A stretch of 64,000 nucleotides of DNA from Bacteroidota bacterium (GCA_021779665.1 JAJYAG010000012.1:1-64000); one strand, 5' to 3'; shown: positions 39,001 through 49,422, counted from the stretch's first letter. Notes: a model not told the origin generated them from the sequence alone. Translations and numbers: made by a program.

Positions 39001-42000
39001 AGAATTCCCTGGGTTAGTAACAGATTTTTCTGAAGAGTTATATCATTTTCAATTCGAGCGCCAAAAGGGTCATTCAGCTCAAACTGTCCATAAGTTCCTG
39101 TACCTTTTATAATATGAAGTTCTGATCCTCCGGACAAGACTAATCCACCATTATTGTCGGTGTAAGTTCCATTATTTGTAACATCTCCATTTACGGTAAA
39201 TTTATTAGCACCAAGAATAAAAGATCCACCTGAAATAGTAAGATCATTTCTTACAAGACCTGATTTATTAACTGACAAACTTGTAACCGGACTTACATTA
39301 AGATTATAAAAGTCAATTGGCGATGTTCCAAGTATGCTCTGACTTCCGCCATTAAAAATGGTAGTATTGTTAAAATGGTTGTAGGATCCGTTATTATCCA
39401 GATTGCCTTTTATAGTAACATTGATGTTGTAATTAGTATTTGCATCAAAAATGCTGTTTGCATTAGAGAGTGTTAGATTACCATTCAAAACAAGTGGATT
39501 AACCATGAGTTTTACGGTTGAAGCAGCCGTAGACCCAGTTATAGTTAAGTTATTAAGAGCAATATTGGCATCCATCTGGTAATTCTGAGTTGCTGATGCA
39601 GCTGTTAACCCAGTTAATAATGATGCAGGAGTAGGTGTATAAATAATGGTTCCTCCTGTCACATTACTTGTTTCAGGCCTAAGGTAAAGATCGCCGTAGC
39701 TATTACCTCCACCGCCTCTAACAATTGCCAGGGTACTTGTTCCGGACATATTGAAGGAACTACCGGCATTAAATACTTCAAGCAAAGCACAATTAGGCAC
39801 CCCCGCCCTGTTCTGTCCATTAATAATTACAGCACTGTTACCACTTTGTGAATACTTTAAAACTCCGTCTGTAGTTGCAGGATTCCTGCGAATCATACCA
39901 TTCACAAACAAAGTTCCACCCTGAACATCTATTTCGGAGAATCCTCCACCTGAGTATTCGATATCATTATTAGCATTGTCAGAGCCAGATTCTCTTCCAA
40001 CAAATACCCTTCCATTAATTATAGTCAATTTACCTGAGAGGTATACATCATTATTATTTGAATTATTATTAGCAATATTTACATCCGAGGTAGTATTGAT
40101 ATATAAGCCGGCAGTGGAAGGAATGATAAATGGACTTGTTGTTGTAATCGGCAAGTCTCCTGTCCTTTGGTACTTCAATGTGCCATTCTGAAGAGTAAGC
40201 CAGTTATTAACCTGAAAATTAACGGTTCCCCCAATATTTATCGTTAAAGTAACATCCTGAGATGAACCTTTGTTAATGGTTACATTTCCTAAATCTGTTC
40301 TTGGCGTTCCAGAAGTATTGGTAAGAAAAGCATTACTATTTCCAAAGAAAGTAACAGGTGCTTTTGTCAGATTTACATAACTTCTTGTAGTTGTCCCTGA
40401 TTCAATTGCATTTGTCGAATTATTAATTAAACTACCTCCAATTGATAAACTCTGGCTTGTGTTAGATCCCCAAACATCAATTCCAGCTCTGGGAGCTACT
40501 ATTACATCACCAAAAACAACAACATTTTGAGCACCACCACCATTGCCGCCATACCATCCAAATGCGCCACCCTGAATGTCCATATTACCATGAATCGTTA
40601 TGGTTTTTGAAACTCGAACAATACTACCAGGATAGTCACCATTCCATGTCGGACAGAACCAGGAGTCCGCATTCTGACCTCTCATTATCAAATCACCATA
40701 AATTGTAAGGTCGTTATTTGGAAATATAATATTTGAACCTCCTAAAGGTGAGATAATTAAATTTCCATAGGATGCCACTCCATTTGGCAACCAATAGGTT
40801 GTACCAGGGTCAGGTTCAGTGGAATATAATTCTGTTGTCCCTAAGTTCTGATTGAAATCTGAAAAGTCTCCTGCAGGCATAACAAAATAACTTCCGCTTA
40901 AAGATGTGGTTGTTAACCTAAAATTACCATTACCATTAGGATGACTTGTTACTAATCCAAAACTTGAATTTGTGTTATAGCCAATATCTAGGCATGATCC
41001 CTTTTCTATTTGCAAAGTAGCACAACTTCTTGGATCAACATTATTCGTAATCCATGGATCAGTTCTGTCTCTGTCAAGATATATACTATCAAGACCGCCA
41101 ATTACAACTATATCATTAATGCCAGGAACCGCCCCGCCAGTATTTGCTAAACCGGTATTACTTGAGAATGACCAGTTATTTGCATTGCTCCACAGGCCGC
41201 TTCCTGCTGCAGCTCCATTAATCCTGCTATAAAAAACCAAAGGAGTGCCAAAGGGATTTTGTCCAACATTATCTCCAGCAGTATAATCGCCATCAATAAA
41301 ACTTACATTTTCAAGGAAAACTCCACTGCCGGGCTCACCAATGACATTATTATTTTCATCAACATCATTAAAATTCCCATTTGTCCAGCCATAGGCGCCA
41401 GAATTGTACCGAGCAGCAACATACTCAACCTCAGTACCAACAACATCACTCTGATTGTATGTATATCCATGTATAACAGTCGCGGTCCCGAGATTAAAAC
41501 CTGATGATTTTACACGCCAAAAATAGGTAAGACAAAAATTCTTAACTTGAGTGGCCGGATGTTCGTACCCCACTGGTACAATTGTAACTTCACCGTATGT
41601 TGTCGGAACGCCGTTAAGACTAATGCTTGCTGGGGTGTATTTCACAGCTCTCGCAGGAGTTATTGTAGGAGCACCTAAAGGAAAAGTAAACGAGGTTGAA
41701 GTTGATGAATAAGCTTTTGTTATACCACCATCCCCTGCACCACCACTTGTCTGGATGTATCTTGAGGCATTACTGTTAACAATAGACGCGGCAGTGTTTA
41801 GCTTTAAATTGTACGTGTTTATGTTAAACAGTTTATCCTGAGAGAAAGTTAAAGCTCCATTAATAGTCAGATTAGAAGACAATGAAACCGGAGCCGTAGC
41901 TGCATTCGTATTGTTTAACTCCAGATTGTTAAAAATACCATTGCCATTTCCTCCAATATCCTGAACAGAAGTACCGTTAAGCTGAATTTTACCAGTTCCC

Positions 42001-44849
42001 GGAGAACTAATATGGGTGCCTGAGTTTGTAATATTCCCTGCAACATAAACAACTTTTCCGCCATCGTCCAACACACCTTGTGCTAAACTAAGATTTCCCT
42101 GAACTGTTAGTGAGGTTTGAGTACCTGCAACTATTAACTTGTTAGAATTATCAAACGTAAGATTTCCAAGTCCTACAGAGCCATTGTCTATGGTACCATC
42201 TATTGTTAATGCCTGATCAGCAGATCCGTTCATTAAAGTTGTATTTGTTCCGGAGTTATAAACTCCGGAAGCTCCAATGGTAAAATTTCCACCAATGGCT
42301 ACATCCAGGTTATTAGCGATTAAACCTCCTGAACTTATTGTCAAATTTTTTAAAACATTTATTGGGTAGGTATTCAGCTGGATATTAGTTGATGAACCTG
42401 TGTTCCGGTTTATTACTAAATTCCCAAATGGAGCAGCAACACTTTGTATCAGATGCGGAGTAACATCTCCTGCAGCCGTAGCAGGCAACAACTCAAATGT
42501 ACCTCCTGTTACATTGGAATTTGAACTTGATGACTTTATTGCTATGGCATATGCAGGAACAGCTGTAGCACAAACATCATATATTTTGATGGTACCACCT
42601 GTCATTGAAAATATATTACTTGCGTTATTAATGTTAAATGTTGCGTAGCTCCCACTTGTCCCATTAGAAGCTCTTGTAGTTAACACTCCGGATGTAGAGG
42701 TTAAGGATGCAATGGAAGCATAAGAAACAGGCCGAACAAACCTGCCTCTAAGAATAGAAGTGCCTGCACTCTGCGAAAATGATGCTCCTGAACTGGTTGT
42801 TCCATTTTCCCTTAACTGCTTGGTATCAATAACACCACCATTTATGTCGATTTGACCTGGGGAAACATTGTCATACAAAATCCCGGCAGATTCACGTGTT
42901 GATAAATAACCATCATTTACAATTAATTTACCATATACAAGCAAAGCCTGGGGATTAGTATTTACTGCATTTACCCCGTTAACAGATCCGGTACCGCCTG
43001 AAACACCATAAGCTATATTTACTTCTCCATAATTATCTGCAGTTGTAAGAACAATCACATCCGGCCCATCCAATACCAATGCCCCATTTGCCGGGATAAT
43101 GTAATTACTTACGGGAGTTCCACCTGCACCTCCTTCAGTCAATGAAGGAATTACTGTTAAGCCTTTCAAAACAAGTGTACCGGTTTTAATCCACAATGCT
43201 TTCTTAAGATCAGGATTAGCACCTGCATTCTCACCACCCGAAATATTAGCACCAAATAATCTGAAATTCTGATAAGATGAGGATTGAACAGAAAGTTTAA
43301 AGGTTTGATCTATCCCTTTGTCAAGTATTAAATTATAAAAATCAGTTTGACCATTACACAATAATGTATTATCAGAAGAACCTTTGAAGTAAACCGTTGC
43401 AAATCCAGCACTTGCGCCAGACGGGAATAAGTTAAACACAGGATAACTGAGGTTTGTAAACCTAACAGAGCCGTTATTAATTAAATTCCCATTTAAAATG
43501 ATTCGATGAGAGGTATTCTCATAATAGTTCAGATACCCTCCTGTTGTACCTGCTAATCCTGCGGCTAAAGGATTAGTTGTTCCACTGGTTGATCCGGAAC
43601 CAACTCTTATACTCCCTCCGTTATCAACAGTTACATCTCCCTGAACAGTTAATTGTAACCGTTGAGCTGTATTATCATTAATCTGAAAGGTTCCTCCTTT
43701 TATCTGTAAGGTCCCATTTATCAATAAATTATTAACCTGAACAGCATTTGCTCCTGATTTATTTATAACAAGGTTATTATATGGAGTCTGGCTGGGAAGA
43801 TTGAAATTTGCTCCATTATAAAATTCAGTAGTACCTCCTCCTGAATTTACAAAAGTATTCATACCCGAAGTTACAGCAGGAAAATATGAGGAAGCAATTT
43901 TCATGGTTCCTTTGCCACTAAGCGCATATAAACTGGAATTAAACTTAAAAGTTGAAAGATCTAAAAACGCCCCCTCATTTATTGTTATGTCCAAATTAGT
44001 TGAAGCAATATTACCTGGAAGGGTAACCGTTCGTCCCGGGAGGATTACAACAAGATCGTAATTTCCAGGAATAGTAGTACCAATTTGAGTAGTTCCTCCC
44101 GGATCGGAAGTCCAGGTGGTAGGATTATCCCAGCTCCCGCTTTGATAAGAATAATATGTATCATAAAGCGATTTGACAAAAGTTGAAATAGGATCACTAA
44201 CCAAATCAACAGCGTTACCATAATTACAATCAGAACTGGCATGTTCCAAGGGAGCACTGCAATTGAAAACACCAGAACCAGTCGATGCCCAGGTTCCAGG
44301 GTATGTTACTGAGCCTCCGATAAAAACTTTGGAAGGACTGTCGTCACTTGTAAATGACCCCTGGTTGTCCGATCCTGTTTTGGTAAAATTACCTGATACG
44401 ATAATATAAGCATTTGCTGCAATATCTACCTGATTGTCAATGGTTAAATCACCTCTCACAATTAGTACACCACCATTATTAACAGTTATGTTATTTTTAT
44501 TTCCAAGTGTTAAGTTTCCAAGAATTACCAAGGTATCATTAACAATTAAATTTCCACCTCCTCCGCCAAAACTAACTGAACTGTTGGCAGTAATAAATCC
44601 ATTAACAGTTACATCAAAACTAATACCTGTATTTACCGGAGAGGGCCAAGATAACCAGCTGGCTGAGTTTTCCCAGTTTCCTGTATAATTATCTTTACTT
44701 ACTTCCTGTGAATAGGTAAAATCCGCAAAGACGAAAAGAGAGATTACTATCACACTTAGCTTAAAAAATACAAGCAAATCTCTCCTATTTTCCTTATACT
44801 TCGCGATATTTTCATTCCGTAATCCAGCCATATATAATAATTTCTTCAA
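36081..44849 (-). CDS. Giant secreted repeat protein / adhesin-like (2922 aa), beta-helix-like repeats plus Ig-like C-terminal region
   Basis: Signal-anchor N-terminus, GNWENSASW-type units, many 'GNLTNNGT…LNGTSVQDIGGNG…FNNLELNN' repeats, ends …HRPNTGDLYRKPNN*. Confidence 0.75.
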   Translation of the reverse strand: MKKLLYMAGLRNENIAKYKENRRDLLVFFKLSVIVISLFVFADFTYSQEVSKDNYTGNWENSASWLSWPSPVNTGISFDVTVNGFITANSSVSFGGGGGNLIVNDTLVILGNLTLGNKNNITVNNGGVLIVRGDLTIDNQVDIAANAYIIVSGNFTKTGSDNQGSFTSDDSPSKVFIGGSVTYPGTWASTGSGVFNCSAPLEHASSDCNYGNAVDLVSDPISTFVKSLYDTYYSYQSGSWDNPTTWTSDPGGTTQIGTTIPGNYDLVVILPGRTVTLPGNIASTNLDITINEGAFLDLSTFKFNSSLYALSGKGTMKIASSYFPAVTSGMNTFVNSGGGTTEFYNGANFNLPSQTPYNNLVINKSGANAVQVNNLLINGTLQIKGGTFQINDNTAQRLQLTVQGDVTVDNGGSIRVGSGSTSGTTNPLAAGLAGTTGGYLNYYENTSHRIILNGNLINNGSVRFTNLSYPVFNLFPSGASAGFATVYFKGSSDNTLLCNGQTDFYNLILDKGIDQTFKLSVQSSSYQNFRLFGANISGGENAGANPDLKKALWIKTGTLVLKGLTVIPSLTEGGAGGTPVSNYIIPANGALVLDGPDVIVLTTADNYGEVNIAYGVSGGTGSVNGVNAVNTNPQALLVYGKLIVNDGYLSTRESAGILYDNVSPGQIDINGGVIDTKQLRENGTTSSGASFSQSAGTSILRGRFVRPVSYASIASLTSTSGVLTTRASNGTSGSYATFNINNASNIFSMTGGTIKIYDVCATAVPAYAIAIKSSSSNSNVTGGTFELLPATAAGDVTPHLIQSVAAPFGNLVINRNTGSSTNIQLNTYPINVLKNLTISSGGLIANNLDVAIGGNFTIGASGVYNSGTNTTLMNGSADQALTIDGTIDNGSVGLGNLTFDNSNKLIVAGTQTSLTVQGNLSLAQGVLDDGGKVVYVAGNITNSGTHISSPGTGKIQLNGTSVQDIGGNGNGIFNNLELNNTNAATAPVSLSSNLTINGALTFSQDKLFNINTYNLKLNTAASIVNSNASRYIQTSGGAGDGGITKAYSSTSTSFTFPLGAPTITPARAVKYTPASISLNGVPTTYGEVTIVPVGYEHPATQVKNFCLTYFWRVKSSGFNLGTATVIHGYTYNQSDVVGTEVEYVAARYNSGAYGWTNGNFNDVDENNNVIGEPGSGVFLENVSFIDGDYTAGDNVGQNPFGTPLVFYSRINGAAAGSGLWSNANNWSFSSNTGLANTGGAVPGINDIVVIGGLDSIYLDRDRTDPWITNNVDPRSCATLQIEKGSCLDIGYNTNSSFGLVTSHPNGNGNFRLTTTSLSGSYFVMPAGDFSDFNQNLGTTELYSTEPDPGTTYWLPNGVASYGNLIISPLGGSNIIFPNNDLTIYGDLIMRGQNADSWFCPTWNGDYPGSIVRVSKTITIHGNMDIQGGAFGWYGGNGGGAQNVVVFGDVIVAPRAGIDVWGSNTSQSLSIGGSLINNSTNAIESGTTTRSYVNLTKAPVTFFGNSNAFLTNTSGTPRTDLGNVTINKGSSQDVTLTINIGGTVNFQVNNWLTLQNGTLKYQRTGDLPITTTSPFIIPSTAGLYINTTSDVNIANNNSNNNDVYLSGKLTIINGRVFVGRESGSDNANNDIEYSGGGFSEIDVQGGTLFVNGMIRRNPATTDGVLKYSQSGNSAVIINGQNRAGVPNCALLEVFNAGSSFNMSGTSTLAIVRGGGGNSYGDLYLRPETSNVTGGTIIYTPTPASLLTGLTAASATQNYQMDANIALNNLTITGSTAASTVKLMVNPLVLNGNLTLSNANSIFDANTNYNINVTIKGNLDNNGSYNHFNNTTIFNGGSQSILGTSPIDFYNLNVSPVTSLSVNKSGLVRNDLTISGGSFILGANKFTVNGDVTNNGTYTDNNGGLVLSGGSELHIIKGTGTYGQFELNDPFGARIENDITLQKNLLLTQGILDINQNLLTLQQASNIIGSGYGLTKMIISDGVLSNLGIEKIFGPSGGATFLFPLGVSGKYTPALLTVVSNSATKSIRINNINENHPAVWDPNNVLGYYWEVESQGDQPFSGSLQLNYSASDVKGGPESNYVAARLILPGTSWSKAAAGAGTDNVNETTHKITFNFPAGTVNLSGAYTAGNDPAIPNNIPEFTSIKDGNWNDPATWLQTGGDPYTLTGGPDGFIVNVNHQVSVVSNNCFSYQTTINNLLRIVAPYYGHNLGTVLGAGKLYMEDGDLPAGRFTSFFDCASGGGTLEYGGAGTYTLIADRLDVIPSIIFSGTGSRILPNKDLSICNQLLINGPILDNSVYNRKLNINGVMELSSGAFVAGTGANATVNFSGASPQNISSFSGTNTFNNLEISNASGLTLNSPIDVKGNLLLTDGIIKSSSTNTLHLTNTMINCVFPEGGSSSSYVTGPLTKRINQGDTYFRFPVGNISEAGNKFSLRATQTGTQDWTVEYINPSILNSFSTPLTAINEDEYWNVSAPAGSQAIVNIQWDPASNLTPLMTQFGLSDMRVAEYSGTNWIELSSSASGDDYNGSAETNARIVIDADGTNSYTLGCINTPKPRIRLAPSGAICGTAGIPVTLSTAYTIYGPYTVNYTINGVAQSPLSPASFPFNLPTGTTGGVYQLTGFTYHYPAGVSHTGVCDVTTVTSYTVPTTSNAGPDQSLCGGTSAVLAGNNSGAYSGLWTVVSGTGGTVSNPTVNNSNFSGTNGSTYTLRWTISNGGCSSFDDVIITFPLLAQQPANFTVSSSPVCQGQNDVVYTVPNDPSVTYEWTYSGTGAFITGTTNTVSIDFANNATTGTLSVKATNGCGTSSARSMVIAMNAATSISSQSTLTQTKCNGDAFAAMSVTATGQGTLTYQWYSNAISSNSGGTPIAGATSASYTPSSASDGTLYYYCEVTGGCGLVKSNISGAIIVTHRPNTGDLYRKPNN

Positions 44850-45172
44850 AGTTTCAATATAGGTCTTGTTATCATGAAGCCGATATCTAATTAATCTTTA
44901 ATATCGTCTCAGTTTACTCAGCTTAAACTTTTACGTATACATCTCCAATTGGTTATATATATTTACATCAACTGGAGGTAATTTTAAGCTATCTAACAAA
45001 AATCTTCCACGACTGTAAAAATCGCATAACTGAAAGTCTATAGATCGAGAAAAATACATCAAATAAATAATTATTCCAGATCTTTTAATAATATTCCCTT
45101 TTCCCACTTGTTATCTACACAGTTTATTATTGCTCAATACATAATTACCATTTTTAATTAATACTAACTCTT

Positions 45173-45676
45173 ATGCAGCAGTCAAATGTTTCTTATTCTT
45201 ACTCGGGAAGCCAGGTTACATTGCTGGTAGTTCTGAGAATACTCATCGGATGGCACTTTCTATACGAAGGGGTGACCAAACTTTTAAATCCCTCATGGTC
45301 GTCTTTAGGTTACCTTGCTGATTCTAAAGGTATTTTTGCTGATATGTTTCAAAACTGGGCCTCTAACCCTAACGCTGTAAGGACAATAGATTTTATGAAT
45401 GAATGGGGACTTACCCTCGTTGGTCTGGGTCTCATTATGGGTTGTTTAACGCGGATTTCAATTTTTGGAGGAATAGTTATGCTGGGATTCTATTACCTGT
45501 CGCACCCGCCAATGGTTGGCTATAAATATGCTTTACCAAGCGAAGGCTCTTACCTGTGGGTAAATAAAAACCTGATAGAGATTTTTGCACTGGCGGTGCT
45601 GTATGTATTCCCAACCCATCAAATAGTTGGCATCGACAGGCTTATCTTCAGCAAGAAGTACAATAAATCAATTTAA
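45173..45676 (+). CDS. DoxX family membrane protein
   Basis: VLRILIGWHFLYEGVTKLLNPSW…GLTLVGLGLIMGCLTRISIFGGIVMLGFYYL. Confidence 0.82.
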   Translation: MQQSNVSYSYSGSQVTLLVVLRILIGWHFLYEGVTKLLNPSWSSLGYLADSKGIFADMFQNWASNPNAVRTIDFMNEWGLTLVGLGLIMGCLTRISIFGGIVMLGFYYLSHPPMVGYKYALPSEGSYLWVNKNLIEIFALAVLYVFPTHQIVGIDRLIFSKKYNKSI

Positions 45677-45697
45677 TAACCTTTTATTCATACTGAA

Positions 45698-47275
45698 ATG
45701 TCGGATAGTAACAATATAAGCAGAAGAAATATTTTAAAAGCTTTTGCAGCAGTTCCCGTTTTGGGAGCTTTAGGATTTGGTGTTTTACGTAAGAAAAATT
45801 ACGACAACGATATACGCGACCAGATTGTAAAAGAATTGGGCATCAGCTACGACCCTCCGGTACTACCAACTATCGAAGGCGTTGATAAATCCAAACCTAT
45901 CCGGGTCGGAATTATTGGCTATGGCATTCGGGGAGAGCAACTAATGCGGGCAGCCGGCTTTGCCCATCCTAAAACAATCGATCAGTGGAGAGAAGCCGCT
46001 GAAAAAGATTCCAAAGATCACCGTCTGGAGGATTTCCTTGCACAGGAAGATCTTAACCTTCAATTTACCGGTGCCTGCGACTTATTTGATGTCAGGGCAC
46101 AGGAAGCTATGGAGGCTTGCAGTAACGTTAACCGCAAAGGATCAAAAGAACAAAATACTCTCACCTGCAAAAGATATCGTACATACCAGGAATTACTGGC
46201 GGCAACCGATATTGATGCGGTAATAATTGCAGCTCCTGACCACTGGCATGCCCAGATTGCCATTGATGCTGCTAAAGCAGGTAAGCATATTTATGTTGAA
46301 AAAGGAATGACCCGCACAATCGAGGAGGTTTTTCAACTTACCGATGCAATAAAAAAGTCAAATGTTATTTTTCAGTTGGGCCATCAGGGCCGTCAGACCG
46401 AGAGCTTTATCAAAGCCAAAGAGATTATTGACAAAGGACTTCTGGGGAAAATCAGCCTGATTGAAGTTTGCACCAACCGTAACTCTCCGAATGGAGCCTG
46501 GGTTTACGATATTCATCCCGATGCAAGTGAAAAGACTATCGACTGGGAACAATTTCAAAAACCTTCTCCCAATAAAGTCCCTTTCAGCAAAGAAAGATTT
46601 TTCCGTTGGAGATGCTGGTGGGATTATGGTACCGGCTTGGGCGGCGACCTGCTCACTCATGAGTACGACGCCATCAATCAGATAATGAACCTGGGCATTC
46701 CGCATTCGTGTGTTGCATCGGGTGGCGTTTATTTCTACAAGGATGGCCGTGAAGTTCCCGATGTATTTCAGGCTGTTTATGAATACCCCGAACGGGACCT
46801 CACTTTTATGTACAGTGCAACACTATCGAGCGACCGCGATCGCGGCAAAATGATTATGGGGCACGATGGGAATATTTCTATTGGCGGAGAATTGACAGTT
46901 TATGCTGATCAGGAATCGACACGATACAAACCACTTATTGATAAAGGAGTAATTGATCCGCAAATTCCCATTTTTCTGTATTCTCCCGGAAGCAAGCGAA
47001 TTGATGCCGTAACTTCGGCCACAGCAAAATATTTTGCCGGCCGTGGATTGTTATACACCTACCGGCAGGGAAAAAGAGTGGATACAACGCATCTTCACAT
47101 TAAAGAATGGACTGATTGTATCCGCACCAATCAGCAGCCCAGCTGCAACATCGATCAAGGCTTCCAGGAAGCAATAACAGCGCATATGGCTACGGTTTCT
47201 TACCGCGAAAATGTGAAAGTCTTTTGGGATCCCGATAAACAGCAAGTTTTAAAAGGAAAATCTCTAAAAAGTTAA
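45698..47275 (+). CDS. Gfo/Idh/MocA family oxidoreductase with Tat-like signal
   Basis: SRRNILKAFAAVPVLGALG; VGIIGYGIRG; IDAVIIAAPDHWHAQIAIDAAKAGKHIYVEKGMTRT. Confidence 0.88.
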   Translation: MSDSNNISRRNILKAFAAVPVLGALGFGVLRKKNYDNDIRDQIVKELGISYDPPVLPTIEGVDKSKPIRVGIIGYGIRGEQLMRAAGFAHPKTIDQWREAAEKDSKDHRLEDFLAQEDLNLQFTGACDLFDVRAQEAMEACSNVNRKGSKEQNTLTCKRYRTYQELLAATDIDAVIIAAPDHWHAQIAIDAAKAGKHIYVEKGMTRTIEEVFQLTDAIKKSNVIFQLGHQGRQTESFIKAKEIIDKGLLGKISLIEVCTNRNSPNGAWVYDIHPDASEKTIDWEQFQKPSPNKVPFSKERFFRWRCWWDYGTGLGGDLLTHEYDAINQIMNLGIPHSCVASGGVYFYKDGREVPDVFQAVYEYPERDLTFMYSATLSSDRDRGKMIMGHDGNISIGGELTVYADQESTRYKPLIDKGVIDPQIPIFLYSPGSKRIDAVTSATAKYFAGRGLLYTYRQGKRVDTTHLHIKEWTDCIRTNQQPSCNIDQGFQEAITAHMATVSYRENVKVFWDPDKQQVLKGKSLKS

Positions 47276-47330
47276 ATTAGTCTGCAGCTTTCAGATCACA
47301 GTCCACATAAATTTAACAATGGGCGGCGGT

Positions 47331-47539
47331 GGCTCTGTTGTATATTATTGTTGATATTAAATAGGAACTACAATTGCGGCGATAATAAAATTTAACCTCT
47401 TTTGAGACATTTTCACGCCGCCAAAATTAATTCTTAATATAACCCGGGGCGCCGTTTCACTTTGCCCCGGGCTGAATTATCCAAGGCTTTCAGCCTTAAA
47501 ATCCATAAAATCAAATCTACATTTCTGTGCAACAAAGCC
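47331..47539 (+). repeat. 209-bp interspersed element, copy 2
   Basis: Same length, termini and internal stems as 14522-14730; stem variant CCCGGGGC/GCCCCGGG is compensatory. Confidence 0.8.
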
Positions 47540-47547
47540 ACTGTGGT

Positions 47548-48129
47548 CTATAAGCTGAGGACTTGTTTATACACCTCCCAAAGCACTATCCCGGCACAAA
47601 CCGAGATGTTAAAGGAATGTTTTGTTCCAAACTGGGGAATTTCCAGGGTCGACTCGCACATATCTATCACCGCCTGACCAACTCCTTTTACTTCGTTACC
47701 AAAAATAAGTGCATATGCTTTATCCTTTTCAAATTCTGCTTCATCCAGCATTATGCTTTTCTCAGTTTGTTCAATAGCAACCGGAATGTATCCTGAGCTG
47801 ATAAGCTCCCTTACTGCATCTTCGGTATTTTCGAAATATTTCCAGTTTACAGTTTTTTCGGCCCCCAGAGCAGTTTTATGGATTTCCTGGTTAGGAGGAG
47901 TTGCACAAATACCACACAGGTAAATAGCTTCCACCAGAAATGCATCGCAGGAGCGGAATACCGACCCTATATTGTGCTGACTCCTGACATTGTCCAACAC
48001 CACAATAATCTTGTTTTTTCCGCTGGCTTTGAACTCCTCTTCAGTTTTTCTGTTTAACTCCGTAATATGTAATTTTCGTCTTAAAATCATAAAATATTGA
48101 ATTAGTGCCCTGCTGGACAATTTGTTCAT
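47548..48129 (-). CDS. TrmH/SpoU-family RNA methyltransferase
   Basis: IIVVLDNVRSQHNIGSVFRSCDAF…YALIFGNEVKGV…EIPQFGTKHSFNISVCAGIVLWEVYKQ (SPOUT motifs 1-3). Confidence 0.9.
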   Translation of the reverse strand: MNKLSSRALIQYFMILRRKLHITELNRKTEEEFKASGKNKIIVVLDNVRSQHNIGSVFRSCDAFLVEAIYLCGICATPPNQEIHKTALGAEKTVNWKYFENTEDAVRELISSGYIPVAIEQTEKSIMLDEAEFEKDKAYALIFGNEVKGVGQAVIDMCESTLEIPQFGTKHSFNISVCAGIVLWEVYKQVLSL

Positions 48130-48216
48130 CTACAAACTTATGTTTAACAACTTATTTCAGATTCGGCACAAAATAAATAAATTTAAGCGGCAGATTAATC
48201 TTTTATAACTTTTCTT

Positions 48217-49410
48217 ATGAACCTTCACGAATATCAATCGAAAGAGATTTTGCGCAAATTTGGCGTAGTTGTACCCGAAGGAAGGGTAACCGATAACGCT
48301 GAGAACGCAGCTGAAATAGCAGAACGGATTTCTGATATTGCCGGTAACGACACCTGGGTGGTAAAAGCACAGATTCATGCCGGAGGACGAGGAAAAGGTG
48401 GTGGTGTTAAAGTTGCAAAATCGCTATCGGAAGTAAGTTCCTATGCAAAACAAATTTTGGGAATGAATCTGGTAACGCATCAAACCGGTCCTGAAGGTAA
48501 GGTGGTTCATAAGGTATTGATAGAACAGGGGATCTATTATCCTGGAGAAAAACCAGTTCAGGAGTTTTACATAAGTGTATTGCTTAACCGTAATGCCGGC
48601 CGCAATATGATTTTATATTCCCCGCAGGGAGGAATGGATATTGAAGCCGTTGCCGAAAATACTCCTCATCTTGTATTCAGGGAAGAAATAGATCCAAAGG
48701 TTGGTATCCAGCAGTTTCAGGCACGAAGAATAGCTTTTAACCTGGGACTATCAGGTAAACCTTTCAAAGAAATGGTTTCGTTTGTAGGCCGGCTTACAGA
48801 AGCTTACATTAAGTCGGATGCATCCATGATCGAGATTAATCCGGTTATTAAAACATCCGACGATATTATTATGGCTGCCGACGCTAAGATTACGCTCGAT
48901 GACAACGCCCTATACCGCCACCCGGAATATGCCGCCATGCGCGACATTGAAGAAGAAGATCCTATTGAGGTTGAAGCTGGTAAATCGGATCTTAACTTTG
49001 TGAAACTTCCCGGTAACGTAGGGTGTATGGTAAATGGAGCTGGTCTCGCAATGGCTACCATGGATATTATTAAACTTTCGGGTGGAGAACCCGCAAACTT
49101 CCTGGATGTTGGCGGATCTGCCAATGCCAAGAGAGTAGAGAACGGATTTCGTATTATCCTCATGGATCCGAATGTAAAAGCAATCCTTATAAATATATTC
49201 GGAGGTATTGTCCGCTGCGACAGGGTAGCCCAGGGAGTAGTAGACGCCTATAAAGCCATGGGAAGCTTACCTGTGCCTGTTATAGTCCGGCTGCAAGGTA
49301 CCAATGCAATTGAAGGTAAAGAGCTGATTGACCAATCGGGCCTGAAAGTTTTTTCGGCCATAACGCTGAAAGAAACAGCAGATACAATAAAACGGGTTTT
49401 AGGATATTAG
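48217..49410 (+). CDS. sucC: Succinyl-CoA ligase (ADP-forming) beta subunit
   Basis: MNLHEYQSKEILRKFGVVVPEG…KAQIHAGGRGKGGGVKVAKS…GGEPANFLDVGGSANAKRVENGFRIILMDPNVKAILINIFGGIVRCDRVAQG. Confidence 0.97.
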   Translation: MNLHEYQSKEILRKFGVVVPEGRVTDNAENAAEIAERISDIAGNDTWVVKAQIHAGGRGKGGGVKVAKSLSEVSSYAKQILGMNLVTHQTGPEGKVVHKVLIEQGIYYPGEKPVQEFYISVLLNRNAGRNMILYSPQGGMDIEAVAENTPHLVFREEIDPKVGIQQFQARRIAFNLGLSGKPFKEMVSFVGRLTEAYIKSDASMIEINPVIKTSDDIIMAADAKITLDDNALYRHPEYAAMRDIEEEDPIEVEAGKSDLNFVKLPGNVGCMVNGAGLAMATMDIIKLSGGEPANFLDVGGSANAKRVENGFRIILMDPNVKAILINIFGGIVRCDRVAQGVVDAYKAMGSLPVPVIVRLQGTNAIEGKELIDQSGLKVFSAITLKETADTIKRVLGY

Positions 49411-49422
49411 TGCATTCATTCA

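Noticed and set aside
36081-44849. Internal repeats of the giant protein as a possible CRISPR or tandem DNA repeat
   Set aside because: Repeats are protein-level and degenerate; no constant DNA repeat with uniform spacers.
47462-47677. 71-aa + strand ORF (MPRAELSKAFSLK…)
   Set aside because: Starts inside the 209-bp non-coding element and runs antisense into the TrmH-family gene; typical spurious ORF from a REP-like palindrome.
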